From: Evernia prunastri
Taxonomy: Eukaryota > Ascomycota > Lecanoromycetes > Lecanorales > Parmeliaceae
DNA length: 64,000 nt
Assembly (NCBI GenBank): GCA_003184365.1
Contig: NKYR01000066.1
Location: 124,001 to 188,000 of the forward strand
Direction of reading: 5' to 3'
Shown here: one piece after another, positions 54,822 to 64,000 of the stretch
Numbering within the stretch: the stretch's first letter is position 1
Layout: every line of letters begins with the position of its first letter
Translations under genes and position numbers: made by a program
The notes under the pieces: model-generated
Told to the model about the DNA's origin: nothing
Database searches by the model: none
Seen by the model: only the letters and a program-made list of their open reading frames with translations

Positions 54822-55523
54822 CTTACAGACTGAAGTCTATATATATACTATCAATTATGTGATTTAAGGTTAAGCGAGAGACTCGGAATCTCTGTCTACT
54901 TCTTCACATTAACGTCGCAAAAAAAAGAACTTCAGATTCGATCGATTTAGACGATTTTCTCGCGGAGGTGACAGTCTTGAAGTATAATGGGCGTTGGTGT
55001 GGGAGTGCGGATATTGATGGATGTATAATAGGTAGGTAGGGATCCGACGGTCGGATCCGGATTGAACCCTGAAAATTTTGAATACACGCTAAGCTTACCG
55101 AAATACACGTTCTCATAGAGTAGATTCAACAGCTAACTTTATTTTCAATGGTAGAAAATCGGAAATGTTTCGTAATCTAAACCATGTACAAATGGATCCC
55201 GTAATTACCACTATTGTAGCTTATTAATCATGTGTGAACCATGTCTATACCGTTTCTGAGAATCAGGTTTGGCCCATAAGGTAGGTGTGTTGCATATCTA
55301 GGTGACAACGAGTAAGTCTATCCTCTTGGCAGTCCGGCGCGGGAGTGGCCACCAATCAAATCATCCACAGAGGCTGCCATACCAGCATCGATTGGTGGGT
55401 ACGTCCGTGCCAAGAGGATAGATTTTCCGGCGACACGAGTATTTAGCGTTACAACGTTATCAGACGGTGAGAGAAGGATTTTAGAATATGAGGCGAATTA
55501 GGAAAAAATTCGAACATCAGATG
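54822..55523. other. Transition from the transposon block to single-copy DNA
   Basis: No gene is recognised. Contains the hairpin described below. Confidence 0.4.
55317..55422. repeat. Perfect 15-bp inverted repeat with an inner 9-bp stem
   Basis: TCTATCCTCTTGGCA (55317-55331) pairs with TGCCAAGAGGATAGA (55408-55422). Inside, CCACCAATC (55349-55357) pairs with GATTGGTGG (55390-55398). The 106-bp unit could fold as a two-part hairpin. It could be a small foldback element or an RNA structure; there is no promoter evidence. Confidence 0.65.
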
Positions 55524-55620
55524 GGCCGATTAGTATAGTGGATTATTATGTCTCCTTTACACTTTCAAAGTGAGCGGAGAAGGTCGCAAGTGTCAGTATC
55601 CCTCAAATTCTGACATTTGG
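55524..55620 (+). other. tRNA-Val(TAC)-like 5' half (pseudo-tRNA or tRNA-derived element)
   Basis: GGCCGATTAGTATAGTGGAT resembles the acceptor and D arm with a pol III A box. TCTCC-TTTACAC then 13 nt then GGAGA makes an anticodon stem-loop with anticodon TAC and an intron at the usual place. The T arm lacks GTTCGA and the 3' acceptor strand is not complementary, so it is not an intact tRNA gene. Confidence 0.45.
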
Positions 55621-56138
55621 ATAAAATACTTACGATTGCGCAGTCGAGCCTTGCATCGGTCATCTTTTTTTTTTTTTTTTTTTTCCTCCACTTCAAGTTA
55701 ATTAGAGAATTACGAGTTCTTCTTGGTGCGACGGAATTGCACCGCTGTTTGGGACCGTGCTTGTCCAATCTCCAATCTCCTTTCGTGGTTCCCAAAGCAT
55801 TTCGTTCTGCTAATTCTATGGACGATAACAATGTCCTTTGGTATGCATGGAAATGCTGTAGATTATTGGTCGCTGAGATTTCAAATATCACACATAAAAC
55901 CCCCGACCCCCCCCCCCCACCGAACTCCGAGATGATAGGTACTCTACACCATCCACTAGGATTGGCGCAACAGTGATTAGAGTGACTGCATAACAGCTGC
56001 ATATCGACGGCGGCTTCTTGCATCAAAGAAGCGCTCATCTCGCACCAAAGGAGAAGGCGTGCAGGGTGAAAACGCCGATTCGGCGTAAAGGATACTTTAT
56101 GCGCGAAAGGCGTCTGGTCGGATATTGACATTTGGGCC
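55621..56138. other. Intergenic region with poly-T tract
   Basis: A run of about 20 T at 55664-55683 and a C-run near 55910. A long minus-strand frame (55565-56401) crosses it but includes poly-Lys from the T tract and no family signal, so it is not called. Confidence 0.35.
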
Positions 56139-56702
56139 TTGGCTTCAGGCCTAGAGTATTTCAGCCGAGAACCGATATGGCCGAAAGTTAAAGTAGGCAA
56201 GAATGATACGAAGCCTAAGCGATGGAGGTGCCTGGCGGGCATCTCTGATGAGACCTTGCGTAAATTGGACCAGGACTGTCGTCGCGGGACAGGATTACGC
56301 GTGCGAGTATGTTCGAATGCTACGAAGGGAAAGAAACAAGATCGGTGCACAGTGCGGGGGAGAGAGTCTCTAGAAGGCAGTATCACTACCGCTCTCCCCA
56401 TGACCGTCTCTATTCTCTATACGATGATTCACTCTACTCTATGGGTTGAACGGAATCGAGGACATCCCGACAAGGGTAATTCGCTTGACCTTGCCGCTCG
56501 AGGGATGAGGTGGCTATTCGAGACGAGATTCTACAGATTTCTGGCGAGAGATCATCCTTCCCGACAGCTGTGGTTGGACAACGGTTGGCGAGAGAGAAAC
56601 ACTAATGCCGCCCTCAGGCAGCAGGTGGGTGAATGTGCTAGAACGGGCGCTGCCATCAAAGGGCCAACTGTAATTTCATGTCCTGGTGGGATTCCCATTT
56701 GA
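56139..56702 (+). CDS. Possible protein, family unknown
   Basis: A 187-codon plus-strand frame (MASGLEYFSREPIWPKVKVG ... IHSTLWVERNRGHPDKGNSL ... FYRFLARDHPSRQLWLDNGW). Composition is protein-like and basic, but a competing frame of 278 codons exists on the other strand. I recognise neither. No membrane segment or signal peptide. It may be an exon of a decayed gene. Confidence 0.3.
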   Translation: MASGLEYFSREPIWPKVKVGKNDTKPKRWRCLAGISDETLRKLDQDCRRGTGLRVRVCSNATKGKKQDRCTVRGRESLEGSITTALPMTVSILYTMIHSTLWVERNRGHPDKGNSLDLAARGMRWLFETRFYRFLARDHPSRQLWLDNGWRERNTNAALRQQVGECARTGAAIKGPTVISCPGGIPI

Positions 56703-57557
56703 GGGGTAAGAAGTTGCGCCACGAAAATCCCGGCTTGAAAAAATCACCATTCGACAATGAGCGGAGGTACGAACAATTATTTGGCGTGGCTATTGTTATT
56801 CATGAGGGGGAAAACGAGACTATGTTTTCGAAATTTGTAGCTTCCCCAAGACTACACGGGTCAGAAGGTCAGGGTGTTCTTGACAAGACAATACGAGTTA
56901 CATGAAAGCCAACTCACCAGAGCATACTTAGGGTACGTGGTACGGTGATGTTAGTCCACCAGAACCCGGCTGGGCCTTTGTTCCCCGTGGAGCCGCGCGG
57001 GACAAATGTAGTTCGTCCAGGATGAACCAATGTACCAGTCAGTCAATCAGTCGATCAGTCAACGAATCAATCAGTTAACCCGTCAATCATTCAATCAATG
57101 CAGGCAAGACATTTTAGCCCTTCCATGCATACGCATATCAATATCGATGGCTTTTAATCTACTGAATGTACGACTCAGGAGCGCGACGTGCTTCTCAGTT
57201 CTTGCCCCACCTCAGAGTACATATGCACAGCACCCGAAAAGACGATCGGCAACCTCCAATCATCCCACGTGCAACAAATATCCGTACCCTTATCTCACTT
57301 CACACTGCGTTGGATAGGGCATCCCCCCAAAATTGCACCAGTCACGCAACTAGGTATACGCTGAGTGGTTACCAGACTTCTACGTAATGAATGAGGATGT
57401 CGATCTCCGTGTTCGTCGCATCGCATAGCGCGAACATCTCCACGCTCGGTACCAATAACGAGCGGAGTCGACTTTGCTTCCCAAATACAAAGGATCCAGG
57501 TCACCTCCCTGCGGGGAAGGTCCTCCTTCCGCTCCAACCACCCAGAGCCGTGCCTCT
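56703..57557. other. Intergenic, upstream of the glycosyltransferase
   Basis: Contains a degenerate 4-bp-based repeat (GTCAATCAGTCGATCAGTCA and related) at about 57033-57100. No gene is supported. Confidence 0.4.
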
Positions 57558-58589
57558 ATGCCTTACCTCACTCAGCGGACCATCTATACCTCTCTCGCAG
57601 TCACCCTTCTCGTCTTCTTTACTGCCTTCACACTCAATCCGCGCCTGAAGCTAAATGCGCTCTCGATCCCGTCGCCTTTCAATCGAACCCACGGCCAAAC
57701 ACCTCACCAACTCCTCCACTTTTGCGCCCCACGCCCTCACAAACAAGGACCTCTCTCTCTCCATGGGCAGGAGCAGCAACCCGTATGGCTGTTAGGAACC
57801 ATGACCGCCTACTTTTCCCAACAGCGGCGGAACATCATCCGCGCCACATGGCAAGCTCTGTACTCCAACCCAGCCTTCGACATGCGCTTCTTCGTCGCTA
57901 AACCCGCCCCGCTCTGGGAAGCGCTCATCAAGCACGAAAACGACACCTACGGCGATCTGATCGTGCTGGAGGACCTGGAGGAGGTCCCGAGGATCGCCAA
58001 AACCATCAAGGTCGTCGCATTCTGGAAGTACATGCTGGAGCCGAGCCGGGCCTTCGGCGCCGAGACGCCGCCGTGGAAATTCGTCTCCCAGATCGACGAC
58101 GACAGCTTCATCGACGCCGAGCGCTTCTACCGCGAGTTCCTGCGGCCGCGCATCGACCGGCCCGCCCACGGCCCCAACGACGACGACGCCGGCCCCGGCA
58201 GCACCCTCATCGCCCGCCGCCTCGAGCACGCCCAGCGCAACTACAGCATCCCGGGGGGCCAGTTCTACACCCTCTCGCGGGACCTGGTCCGGCTCGTCGT
58301 GGAGCTGCAGGACCGGGCGCCCATCACCGACCTGCCCGAGGACGTCCTCGTCGGCCGCCTGCTGTACGACGCGGACGCGCGCTTCGACTGGGTCGAGCTC
58401 GACGACGCCCGCGCCTTCGACGTCACGGACAATTTGACGAGGCTGAGCAAGGAGCGCCAGGACCTGGGGGACATGGACGCGCGGGCCATCAACCCGCACC
58501 GCATGAAGGAGGACGAGCTCTATCTGCGCGTGGCGCGCTTGTTCGGGAAGGAGGGGTTCGTCGGGTATCCGGAGGGGGAGGGGGATTGA
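57558..58589 (+). CDS. Type II membrane glycosyltransferase, GT31 galactosyltransferase-like
   Basis: A 343-residue protein from the ATG at 57558. An upstream in-frame ATG at 57474 would add 28 residues before the anchor and is less likely. Residues about 8-26 (IYTSLAVTLLVFFTAFTL) form a signal-anchor, so the catalytic part should face the Golgi lumen. Then come WLLGTMTAYFSQQRRNIIRA and TWQALY (the RR..IR.TW pattern of beta-1,3-glycosyltransferases), FVSQIDDDSFI with the DxD metal site, GGQFYTLSRDLVRLVVEL and LPEDVLVGRLLYD (the E/D-V.VG motif), in GT31 order. Acceptor and sugar donor cannot be told. Codon third positions become very GC-rich from about 57.9 kb. No intron. Confidence 0.83.
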   Translation: MPYLTQRTIYTSLAVTLLVFFTAFTLNPRLKLNALSIPSPFNRTHGQTPHQLLHFCAPRPHKQGPLSLHGQEQQPVWLLGTMTAYFSQQRRNIIRATWQALYSNPAFDMRFFVAKPAPLWEALIKHENDTYGDLIVLEDLEEVPRIAKTIKVVAFWKYMLEPSRAFGAETPPWKFVSQIDDDSFIDAERFYREFLRPRIDRPAHGPNDDDAGPGSTLIARRLEHAQRNYSIPGGQFYTLSRDLVRLVVELQDRAPITDLPEDVLVGRLLYDADARFDWVELDDARAFDVTDNLTRLSKERQDLGDMDARAINPHRMKEDELYLRVARLFGKEGFVGYPEGEGD

Positions 58590-59241
58590 TTGATTGGGGT
58601 TTTTATTTTATTTCTTCGTGAGGAACATGGATGCATCCTTTCGCCTTAGACTTTTCCGCTTCCCATGTACCGATATCTATAGAACATCTTGCCCCCGTGC
58701 GTCCTCTCTCATACACCCTACTCCCGACACGCTGGCCCCTCTCACTCCTACGTAAACCTCCCTCCCTTGACTAGACCAAATTTTCGCCAAAGAGGCTTAC
58801 AAGTAGTTCATCGCGCCAATGCCACCACACCTCTGCTGCTGCCCCCGCTGAGCATAGAATTCCGGGGAAAGCGAAGGCTGCAGATGCTCACGTTGCTCTA
58901 GTGTTTATTTAAATGACTGGGAGATGGGGCTGGGAAAAACTGCCTGTTGGGTTTTTGGCATTGTGGGGGAGGGGGGTTTGGTTATTGCTGTGGGTAGAGA
59001 GAGAGAGTGCGGAGGTGTTTTTCAGAGCTGAGAAGTACTTCAATTCGCTTGTGACGTCGAGGTGCTCGCAATCATGTATGTTGATGTGGGAACAGTCCCC
59101 TTAGGTACCTTAGAGCTTAGGTACCTTAGCCCCCAGAGCTAAGAAGGGCCTCCCGAAAATTTAAGCTTTAGCGTCCACCCTCGCCAAGGTTTAGGGTGCC
59201 CCCTCTCTCTCTCAACTCGGGTCTGACGATTAATAATTTGT
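58590..59241. promoter_or_regulatory. Upstream region of the WDR6-like gene
   Basis: At 59103-59130 the palindrome-like unit TTAGGTACCTTAG occurs twice in tandem (TTAGGTACCTTAGAGCTTAG then GTACCTTAG), followed by a CT-rich tract near 59200 just before the start codon. A related motif is upstream of the cyclase gene at 1.58-1.61 kb. A regulatory role is inference. Confidence 0.45.
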
Positions 59242-62200
59242 ATGGCTGAGACCACCCTGCCCCAGATCGAGAGCGCCCTCACTCCCATCACTGCATTGAC
59301 CTTCCTACCGTTCGCGACCTCCAGGCCCTATCTGCTCGCGGGCGATGGGCAATTCCTCAAAGTCTTCGACCACCAGAGAAGAAGGCTGATTCGTACGGAG
59401 CGAATATTTGACTCGCAAGCCATTCATGGCATTGTCTGCCATCTTTCGCCGCAAGATGCTGGAACCAGTGGAACCTTGCTCATTTGGGGTGGGAGATCCA
59501 TTTGCCTTGTCTCCGTCGAATTAGGTCTTGACAAGAATGGGGATCCTTTGGTTAAGGTAATTCAGCACATGCCAGAAGTCCTTTGGGATGATCGCATCCT
59601 CGACGCTTGCTTCCGACCCACCAATGCCACCGGCAGTGCATCTGGAAGTGACACTGTCGAAGCCATCCTTGTGACCGCACACAATGACTTGGTATGGCTC
59701 AGGTTCGACCCAGAACATGCCAGAACTAGGGGAAATCGCGAGCTTTACTGTGTTGCTTCAGGGCCTAGTTCGATTTTGTACTCCGCACACTTGCTTTGGG
59801 CCGATTCGGGGCAGCGTCTTCTCGTTGCTGCGGGTACGGTGTTTGGAGAAGTCTTGCTCTGGTCACTTGACTTCGATCATTCTGTGTCTCCAGAGGTCTG
59901 TTTGCACTACAGATGTACTGGACACGAGGGATCAGTCTTTGGAGTCAGAATATCGGTGGTGGCGCAGAGCGGTGCTGTAAAGCGTATCTTAGCTAGCTGT
60001 AGCGATGATAGGACCATTCGGATATGGAACGTGTCCGAAACGAGCAGCAGTGCAGAGGTGGAACATTTAGCTAATGGAGGACTGCACAAGCCCAAAGCTA
60101 GCTTACTGGACGACGGAAACGAAATCGATTCAACTGCATGTCTGGCCACCATAATGGGGCACTCTTCCCGGATTTGGGGCTTGCGTTTCCTGTACCAGAA
60201 AGATGGTTGTTGGGACTTGATGTCCTACGCAGAAGACAGCACTGCTCAAGTCTGGCGTGTGAGTCCCAAATTTGGGCGAGGTCAAACGAAAGAAACGCAT
60301 CACAATTGTGCCTGTCAGTTGAGCCATCAGAAAACATACTCGTACCACTCAGGGAAGAATCTGTGGTCAATGGCTGTCTACCAAAAGGCTCAAGAGGACT
60401 GTATAGTTGCTACTGGCGGAGCTGACGGACGTATCACCACTTACGAGCCCCTTCTACATAGGCTACCTGGGCGGACAGCTGCTTGGACCAAACAGTATTC
60501 GATGGATGAAGTTTTAACGACTCCTTTGATCACGTCGAGTGAAATATTTCCGACGCAAACAGACACAGAACAATCCTCAACGGAAACCATGTTTAAATCC
60601 CTCAAAGGCTCTTGGAAGCTCTACCGAACGCTTGACAGCCTTGTGTCGAATTATCCTTCTGGATCATTGGAAGGTATTGCGACTTTCGCCGAGCGACTTC
60701 CTACAGAGGATATCTTCGATGATGAGTATCTCTATTCCGAGAGCGGGAATTTTACTACTCAGCAAGGCCTCACGATGAGGGCAACCCGTCAATACGTGTA
60801 TCGCTATAGCAGGACCACTGGCGTAATTACTGTATGGTTCGTGAGACCAGATGATAGCGGCGCTGTGGACTACTTCTTTCATAAGCTAGACTTTCGAGAG
60901 ATGGGTCCACTTCTCGAGTCAGGCCCTGAAGCTTGGTCCGCAAGTGGTTATCACCTTTGTGTCGAGGATAACTACAACGCGGAATACTCTTTTCGTGTGA
61001 GAGATTCAAGTGTTGCGGAATGGGAAGCGGTGTTCAATGTCAATGGACCTAAGAAGGACTATGTTTCTAGAGCTACATATACGCGATATCCAGAAGAGCA
61101 TACAGAATCTAAAGAGCCCGAGAATGTGAAGTCACCCGCAATGAAAAAGATGCGAAAGGCGCCTGACAATCACAGGAGACAGAATAGGGCAGATGCTTTC
61201 AAGACCTATTCGTGGATCAGTGAGAATGAGGTCTTAACTACCACAGAGCATGGAAACCTTTTGGTCGGCACCATCATCTCTAATGCAGAAGAGAGCAACC
61301 TAGATGGATATCCGAATGTGATTTGGGAACATGTTGGTCATCAAAAGAGTTTGAGTTCGTCTTGCATGGCAACGACTGTTCCCTCATCAGGCATAGCTCT
61401 GCTCACAGGTACGGACGGCACGATTATCTTATACAACCATTGCAGTAGAAGATTTGATGCCATCAGTAAGCTTCCTGGCAAAGCAGGCTTTCTCAAAGCG
61501 CAGACTCTTTCTGAGTCCTGGAACAGATGGTTGCAACAAACATACCGAGGAGAGATAATTGGGATGCTTGCCACGTGCCTTGGCTCTTCTCAGGCAACTG
61601 TCTTCATTTATTCGGCAAAAGATTATGCTGACAGCCAGCGACGGGAGGAAGAGGCAGGCTTTCTAGCCATTTGCATATACCATCTTACTCTGCAATCAAA
61701 ATCGGTTATAACAAGTTGTTGCTTCCTCGACACCGAAAATTGGATTGTCCTTGGCTCCCGCAATGGAGATATAGCCATATACGACCTGTCCGAAACCGCG
61801 CCAAATCTGGCAATTGATGTAACCCCCAGCTGTTTCCAAAATGTCCACGGCGAAGACGCGATCACCTTGATCCAGCTTGTGCCCAATTATACCTCAGATG
61901 TGATTCGTAGGAACGCCATCATCACCGCTGGTCGAGACGGCCAATGGGCAATCCATCAACTTTATCACGAGATCGGAAACAGCAGACCCTCTGTAAAACT
62001 CCAGACGATACATGTAGGGGCGCCTCCTTTTGGTCCAAATATTGAAGGCGCGTGCTTCGATTCCACGAGCAAGGACATTCTGCTTTGGGGGTTTCGGAGC
62101 AAGCAATTTGTCGTGTGGAATGAGTCGCAGAAGACGGAGGTTATGGCGGTGGACTGTGGCGGCGCTCATAGGAATTGGGCTTATATTTACAACCAGGATG

Positions 62201-63531
62201 GCAGTGGAGGTGGTAGCTTCGTGTACACCAAGGCATCTGTCTGCCACGTCCATTCGCAGACACAAGCTTCTCATCAGGTCATCGAGCATGGTGGGCATGG
62301 AAGAGAGATCAAAGCCATGGCTCTATCACCGGCAATCGCAATGAGTAATCACGATGACGATGATGCTGAGCTCAGGCTCGTCGCAACAGGCGCAGAGGAC
62401 ACCGCTATCCGTATCTTCGATCTCAATGCGAGCCTCAAGTGCCTCAGCATCATCACCAGGCACACGACGGGCATACAGCAACTTCGGTGGTCATCCAACG
62501 GCCAGAGCCTCTTCAGCGCAGCCGGATGCGAAGAGTTTTTCGTCTGGCGCTTGCAGTCGGCGCCGATTGTAACAATCGGTGTGGTTTGCGAAGCTCGGTG
62601 TCCGACCGTGACCGAGGAGGCGGATTTACGAATCATGGATTTCGCACTTCAGGAGATCGGGTCGCATCAACGTGACCCGGACGATGGCGTTGCATCCGAG
62701 CCGGATTATCTACTCAGTGTGGTATACTCCGATTCCTCCGTGCGAATATTCCGCTATCATACTACCTCCAGCAGCGTAGCCCAGAAGAACACTTTCCAGC
62801 TTCTGACGGCAGGCTCGTACACGACATACTGCCTCACCCAAGCCGCCCACTTACACATAGGCGAAGCCCCCAGTGTCCTTTGCACCGCAAGCACAGATGG
62901 CCACTTGGCTTTTTGGCCGCTTTCCTCCCACCCTCTTCCGTTAGGGCACAACGCCGACGACGGTCCGCCAACAACACAACCTCCTCCGCTAAATTGGACC
63001 AACCAGACCGCGATCCATCAAAGCAGTATCAAAACCCTCGATCAAATCACCATATCGCCATCAGAAACGCTCATCGTAACCGGCGGAGATGACGGCGCCG
63101 TCGCCCTGACCAAAGTACGGATCCGGCCCCCATCCGGGTCGGAGGTTGACACCACCACTCTCCTCCTCCCCAACGCGCACGCCAGCGCCGTAACGGGTGT
63201 GGCCTTTCTCGGCAACCATGATAACAGACCAAACTGCCAATTTGAAACCGGAGAAGGAAATGCCACGGACTCCTCCTTCACCCTCGCGAGCGTCGGCAAC
63301 GACCAGCGCCTGAAGATCTGGCACGTCAGCATCGACAGGAAGACCCTGACGGAGCCGGGAGGCGGGAAAGGCGCCATCGAGCTCCGCAGAGTGGCGGATG
63401 TGTATACCTCCGTTGCCGACGCTAGCGCTTTGGGGGTCTGTCGTGATGGAATTGAGGACGGACGGCAAGGCTGGCTTTTGGTCGCGGGCATCGGGGTGGA
63501 GAGGTGGAAGATTGGATCTCGACGAGGTTGA
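59242..63531 (+). CDS. WD40 protein of the WDR6/Rtt10 (Trm734) family
   Basis: A 1429-residue single-exon protein. In yeast the family member Rtt10/Trm734 partners the methyltransferase Trm7 to 2'-O-methylate the tRNA wobble nucleotide; human WDR6 does the same with FTSJ1. The N terminus shows the family pattern FLPFATSRPYLLAGDGQFLK then VFDHQ and QAIHGIVCHLS. WD repeats visible include GHEGSVFGVRIS...LASCSDDRTIRIWN (about 230-265), GHSSRIWGLRFL...AEDSTAQVWRV (about 300-340), HSGKNLWSMAVY...GGADGRITTYE (about 370-405), GHGREIKAMALS...ATGAEDTAIRIFD (about 1015-1055), GIQQLRWSSNGQSLFSAAG and ASAVTGVAFL...ASVGNDQRLKIWHV near the end. Length is greater than in yeast (about 1000) but usual for filamentous fungi. 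The start is the first ATG of the frame and is family-like. Confidence 0.92.
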   Translation: MAETTLPQIESALTPITALTFLPFATSRPYLLAGDGQFLKVFDHQRRRLIRTERIFDSQAIHGIVCHLSPQDAGTSGTLLIWGGRSICLVSVELGLDKNGDPLVKVIQHMPEVLWDDRILDACFRPTNATGSASGSDTVEAILVTAHNDLVWLRFDPEHARTRGNRELYCVASGPSSILYSAHLLWADSGQRLLVAAGTVFGEVLLWSLDFDHSVSPEVCLHYRCTGHEGSVFGVRISVVAQSGAVKRILASCSDDRTIRIWNVSETSSSAEVEHLANGGLHKPKASLLDDGNEIDSTACLATIMGHSSRIWGLRFLYQKDGCWDLMSYAEDSTAQVWRVSPKFGRGQTKETHHNCACQLSHQKTYSYHSGKNLWSMAVYQKAQEDCIVATGGADGRITTYEPLLHRLPGRTAAWTKQYSMDEVLTTPLITSSEIFPTQTDTEQSSTETMFKSLKGSWKLYRTLDSLVSNYPSGSLEGIATFAERLPTEDIFDDEYLYSESGNFTTQQGLTMRATRQYVYRYSRTTGVITVWFVRPDDSGAVDYFFHKLDFREMGPLLESGPEAWSASGYHLCVEDNYNAEYSFRVRDSSVAEWEAVFNVNGPKKDYVSRATYTRYPEEHTESKEPENVKSPAMKKMRKAPDNHRRQNRADAFKTYSWISENEVLTTTEHGNLLVGTIISNAEESNLDGYPNVIWEHVGHQKSLSSSCMATTVPSSGIALLTGTDGTIILYNHCSRRFDAISKLPGKAGFLKAQTLSESWNRWLQQTYRGEIIGMLATCLGSSQATVFIYSAKDYADSQRREEEAGFLAICIYHLTLQSKSVITSCCFLDTENWIVLGSRNGDIAIYDLSETAPNLAIDVTPSCFQNVHGEDAITLIQLVPNYTSDVIRRNAIITAGRDGQWAIHQLYHEIGNSRPSVKLQTIHVGAPPFGPNIEGACFDSTSKDILLWGFRSKQFVVWNESQKTEVMAVDCGGAHRNWAYIYNQDGSGGGSFVYTKASVCHVHSQTQASHQVIEHGGHGREIKAMALSPAIAMSNHDDDDAELRLVATGAEDTAIRIFDLNASLKCLSIITRHTTGIQQLRWSSNGQSLFSAAGCEEFFVWRLQSAPIVTIGVVCEARCPTVTEEADLRIMDFALQEIGSHQRDPDDGVASEPDYLLSVVYSDSSVRIFRYHTTSSSVAQKNTFQLLTAGSYTTYCLTQAAHLHIGEAPSVLCTASTDGHLAFWPLSSHPLPLGHNADDGPPTTQPPPLNWTNQTAIHQSSIKTLDQITISPSETLIVTGGDDGAVALTKVRIRPPSGSEVDTTTLLLPNAHASAVTGVAFLGNHDNRPNCQFETGEGNATDSSFTLASVGNDQRLKIWHVSIDRKTLTEPGGGKGAIELRRVADVYTSVADASALGVCRDGIEDGRQGWLLVAGIGVERWKIGSRRG

Positions 63532-64000
63532 TGCTGTTGGTCTACTAGCCCATGTCGTACCGACAATTCAAGTAATGCTCTTCTCAGAGAGGAGGGGGAA
63601 AGGGAAAGGCGAAGGCAGCAAGAGGCGATGGAGACAAGCCTTCTCGGGGTAACGAGTGGTGTGCCATTTTCTGGTTGAGTCTCCATGGTTGGGAACATGA
63701 GAAGTGACATTGGTGGACTGTTCTAGAAATAGAGGAATCAAACACATGCACCACGTTCACTGCCTTGCGAAGACTCTTCCCGCTTCTGTTAAATAACTTC
63801 TTCAATGAATGGCCGATATGGCAATTGTGCTGTGCTGTTTTCAGATACCGACCAACTTCTTTCTCTCATCTCTCGTCAGTTCTTTCACACGCCCAATTGA
63901 ATCGATACCGGCGCCTTCTTAAGCACCACCAATCGCACTCGCGCCCCATCTATACCCTACAACATACTGAGTGCATATATCCCCTCGCTAACGGGTGCAA
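63532..64000. other. Downstream flank
   Basis: 3' flank of the WDR6-like gene, with no recognised gene up to the window end. Confidence 0.4.

Noticed and set aside
55565..56401. Minus-strand 278-codon frame
   Set aside because: It includes poly-Lys from the poly-T tract, has no recognised domain and competes with another frame; not enough to call a gene.
57792..58621. Minus-strand 235-codon and plus-strand 182-codon frames over the glycosyltransferase
   Set aside because: Strong third-position GC bias of the true gene opens the other frames; the motifs are only in the GT31 frame.

Overview
The window is nuclear DNA of a filamentous ascomycete (Pezizomycotina). The signs are short GT-AG introns (about 49 to 101 bp) in several genes, an oxidosqualene cyclase of the ergosterol pathway, a heterokaryon-incompatibility (HET) gene, a DUF6536 membrane protein, a WDR6/Rtt10 homologue, and Ty3/gypsy chromoviruses with chromodomains. 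I cannot name the species.

Layout. 1-18.3 kb is ordinary euchromatin: a partial oxidosqualene cyclase, a conserved disordered protein, a Sou1-type short-chain reductase, a single-pass membrane protein, an ICln/Lot5 homologue, a DUF6536 membrane protein and a thiamine-diphosphate (ThDP) enzyme that carries one apparent 1-nt frameshift. 18.9-40.3 kb is gene-poor accessory DNA. It holds a 0.6-kb foldback element, two short inverted-repeat (MITE-like) elements, remnants of an MFS transporter, an aldo-keto reductase, an alpha/beta hydrolase and an O-methyltransferase, a partly broken membrane glycoprotein gene, an intact HET gene, and an orphan two-gene module duplicated on both sides of the HET gene. 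40.9-54.8 kb is a nest of LTR retrotransposons. I distinguish four LTR families, here called A (185 bp), B (266 bp), C (183 bp) and D (223-225 bp). Families A, B and C share LTR ends, and A and B share the polypurine tract. Ten isolated N bases all fall in this block and sit at joins between unrelated pieces of elements, so the order and lengths here are partly assembly products. 55-64 kb returns to single-copy DNA with a GT31-like glycosyltransferase and a 1429-residue WDR6-type WD40 protein.

How the genes relate: the intact flanking genes are unrelated housekeeping or conserved genes, not an operon-like cluster. The decayed MFS, reductase, hydrolase and methyltransferase remnants are of types common in secondary-metabolite clusters, but linking them into one former cluster is inference. 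The most distinctive unexplained features are the duplicated orphan gene module around the HET gene, the foldback and inverted-repeat elements, and the LTR families that share their ends.
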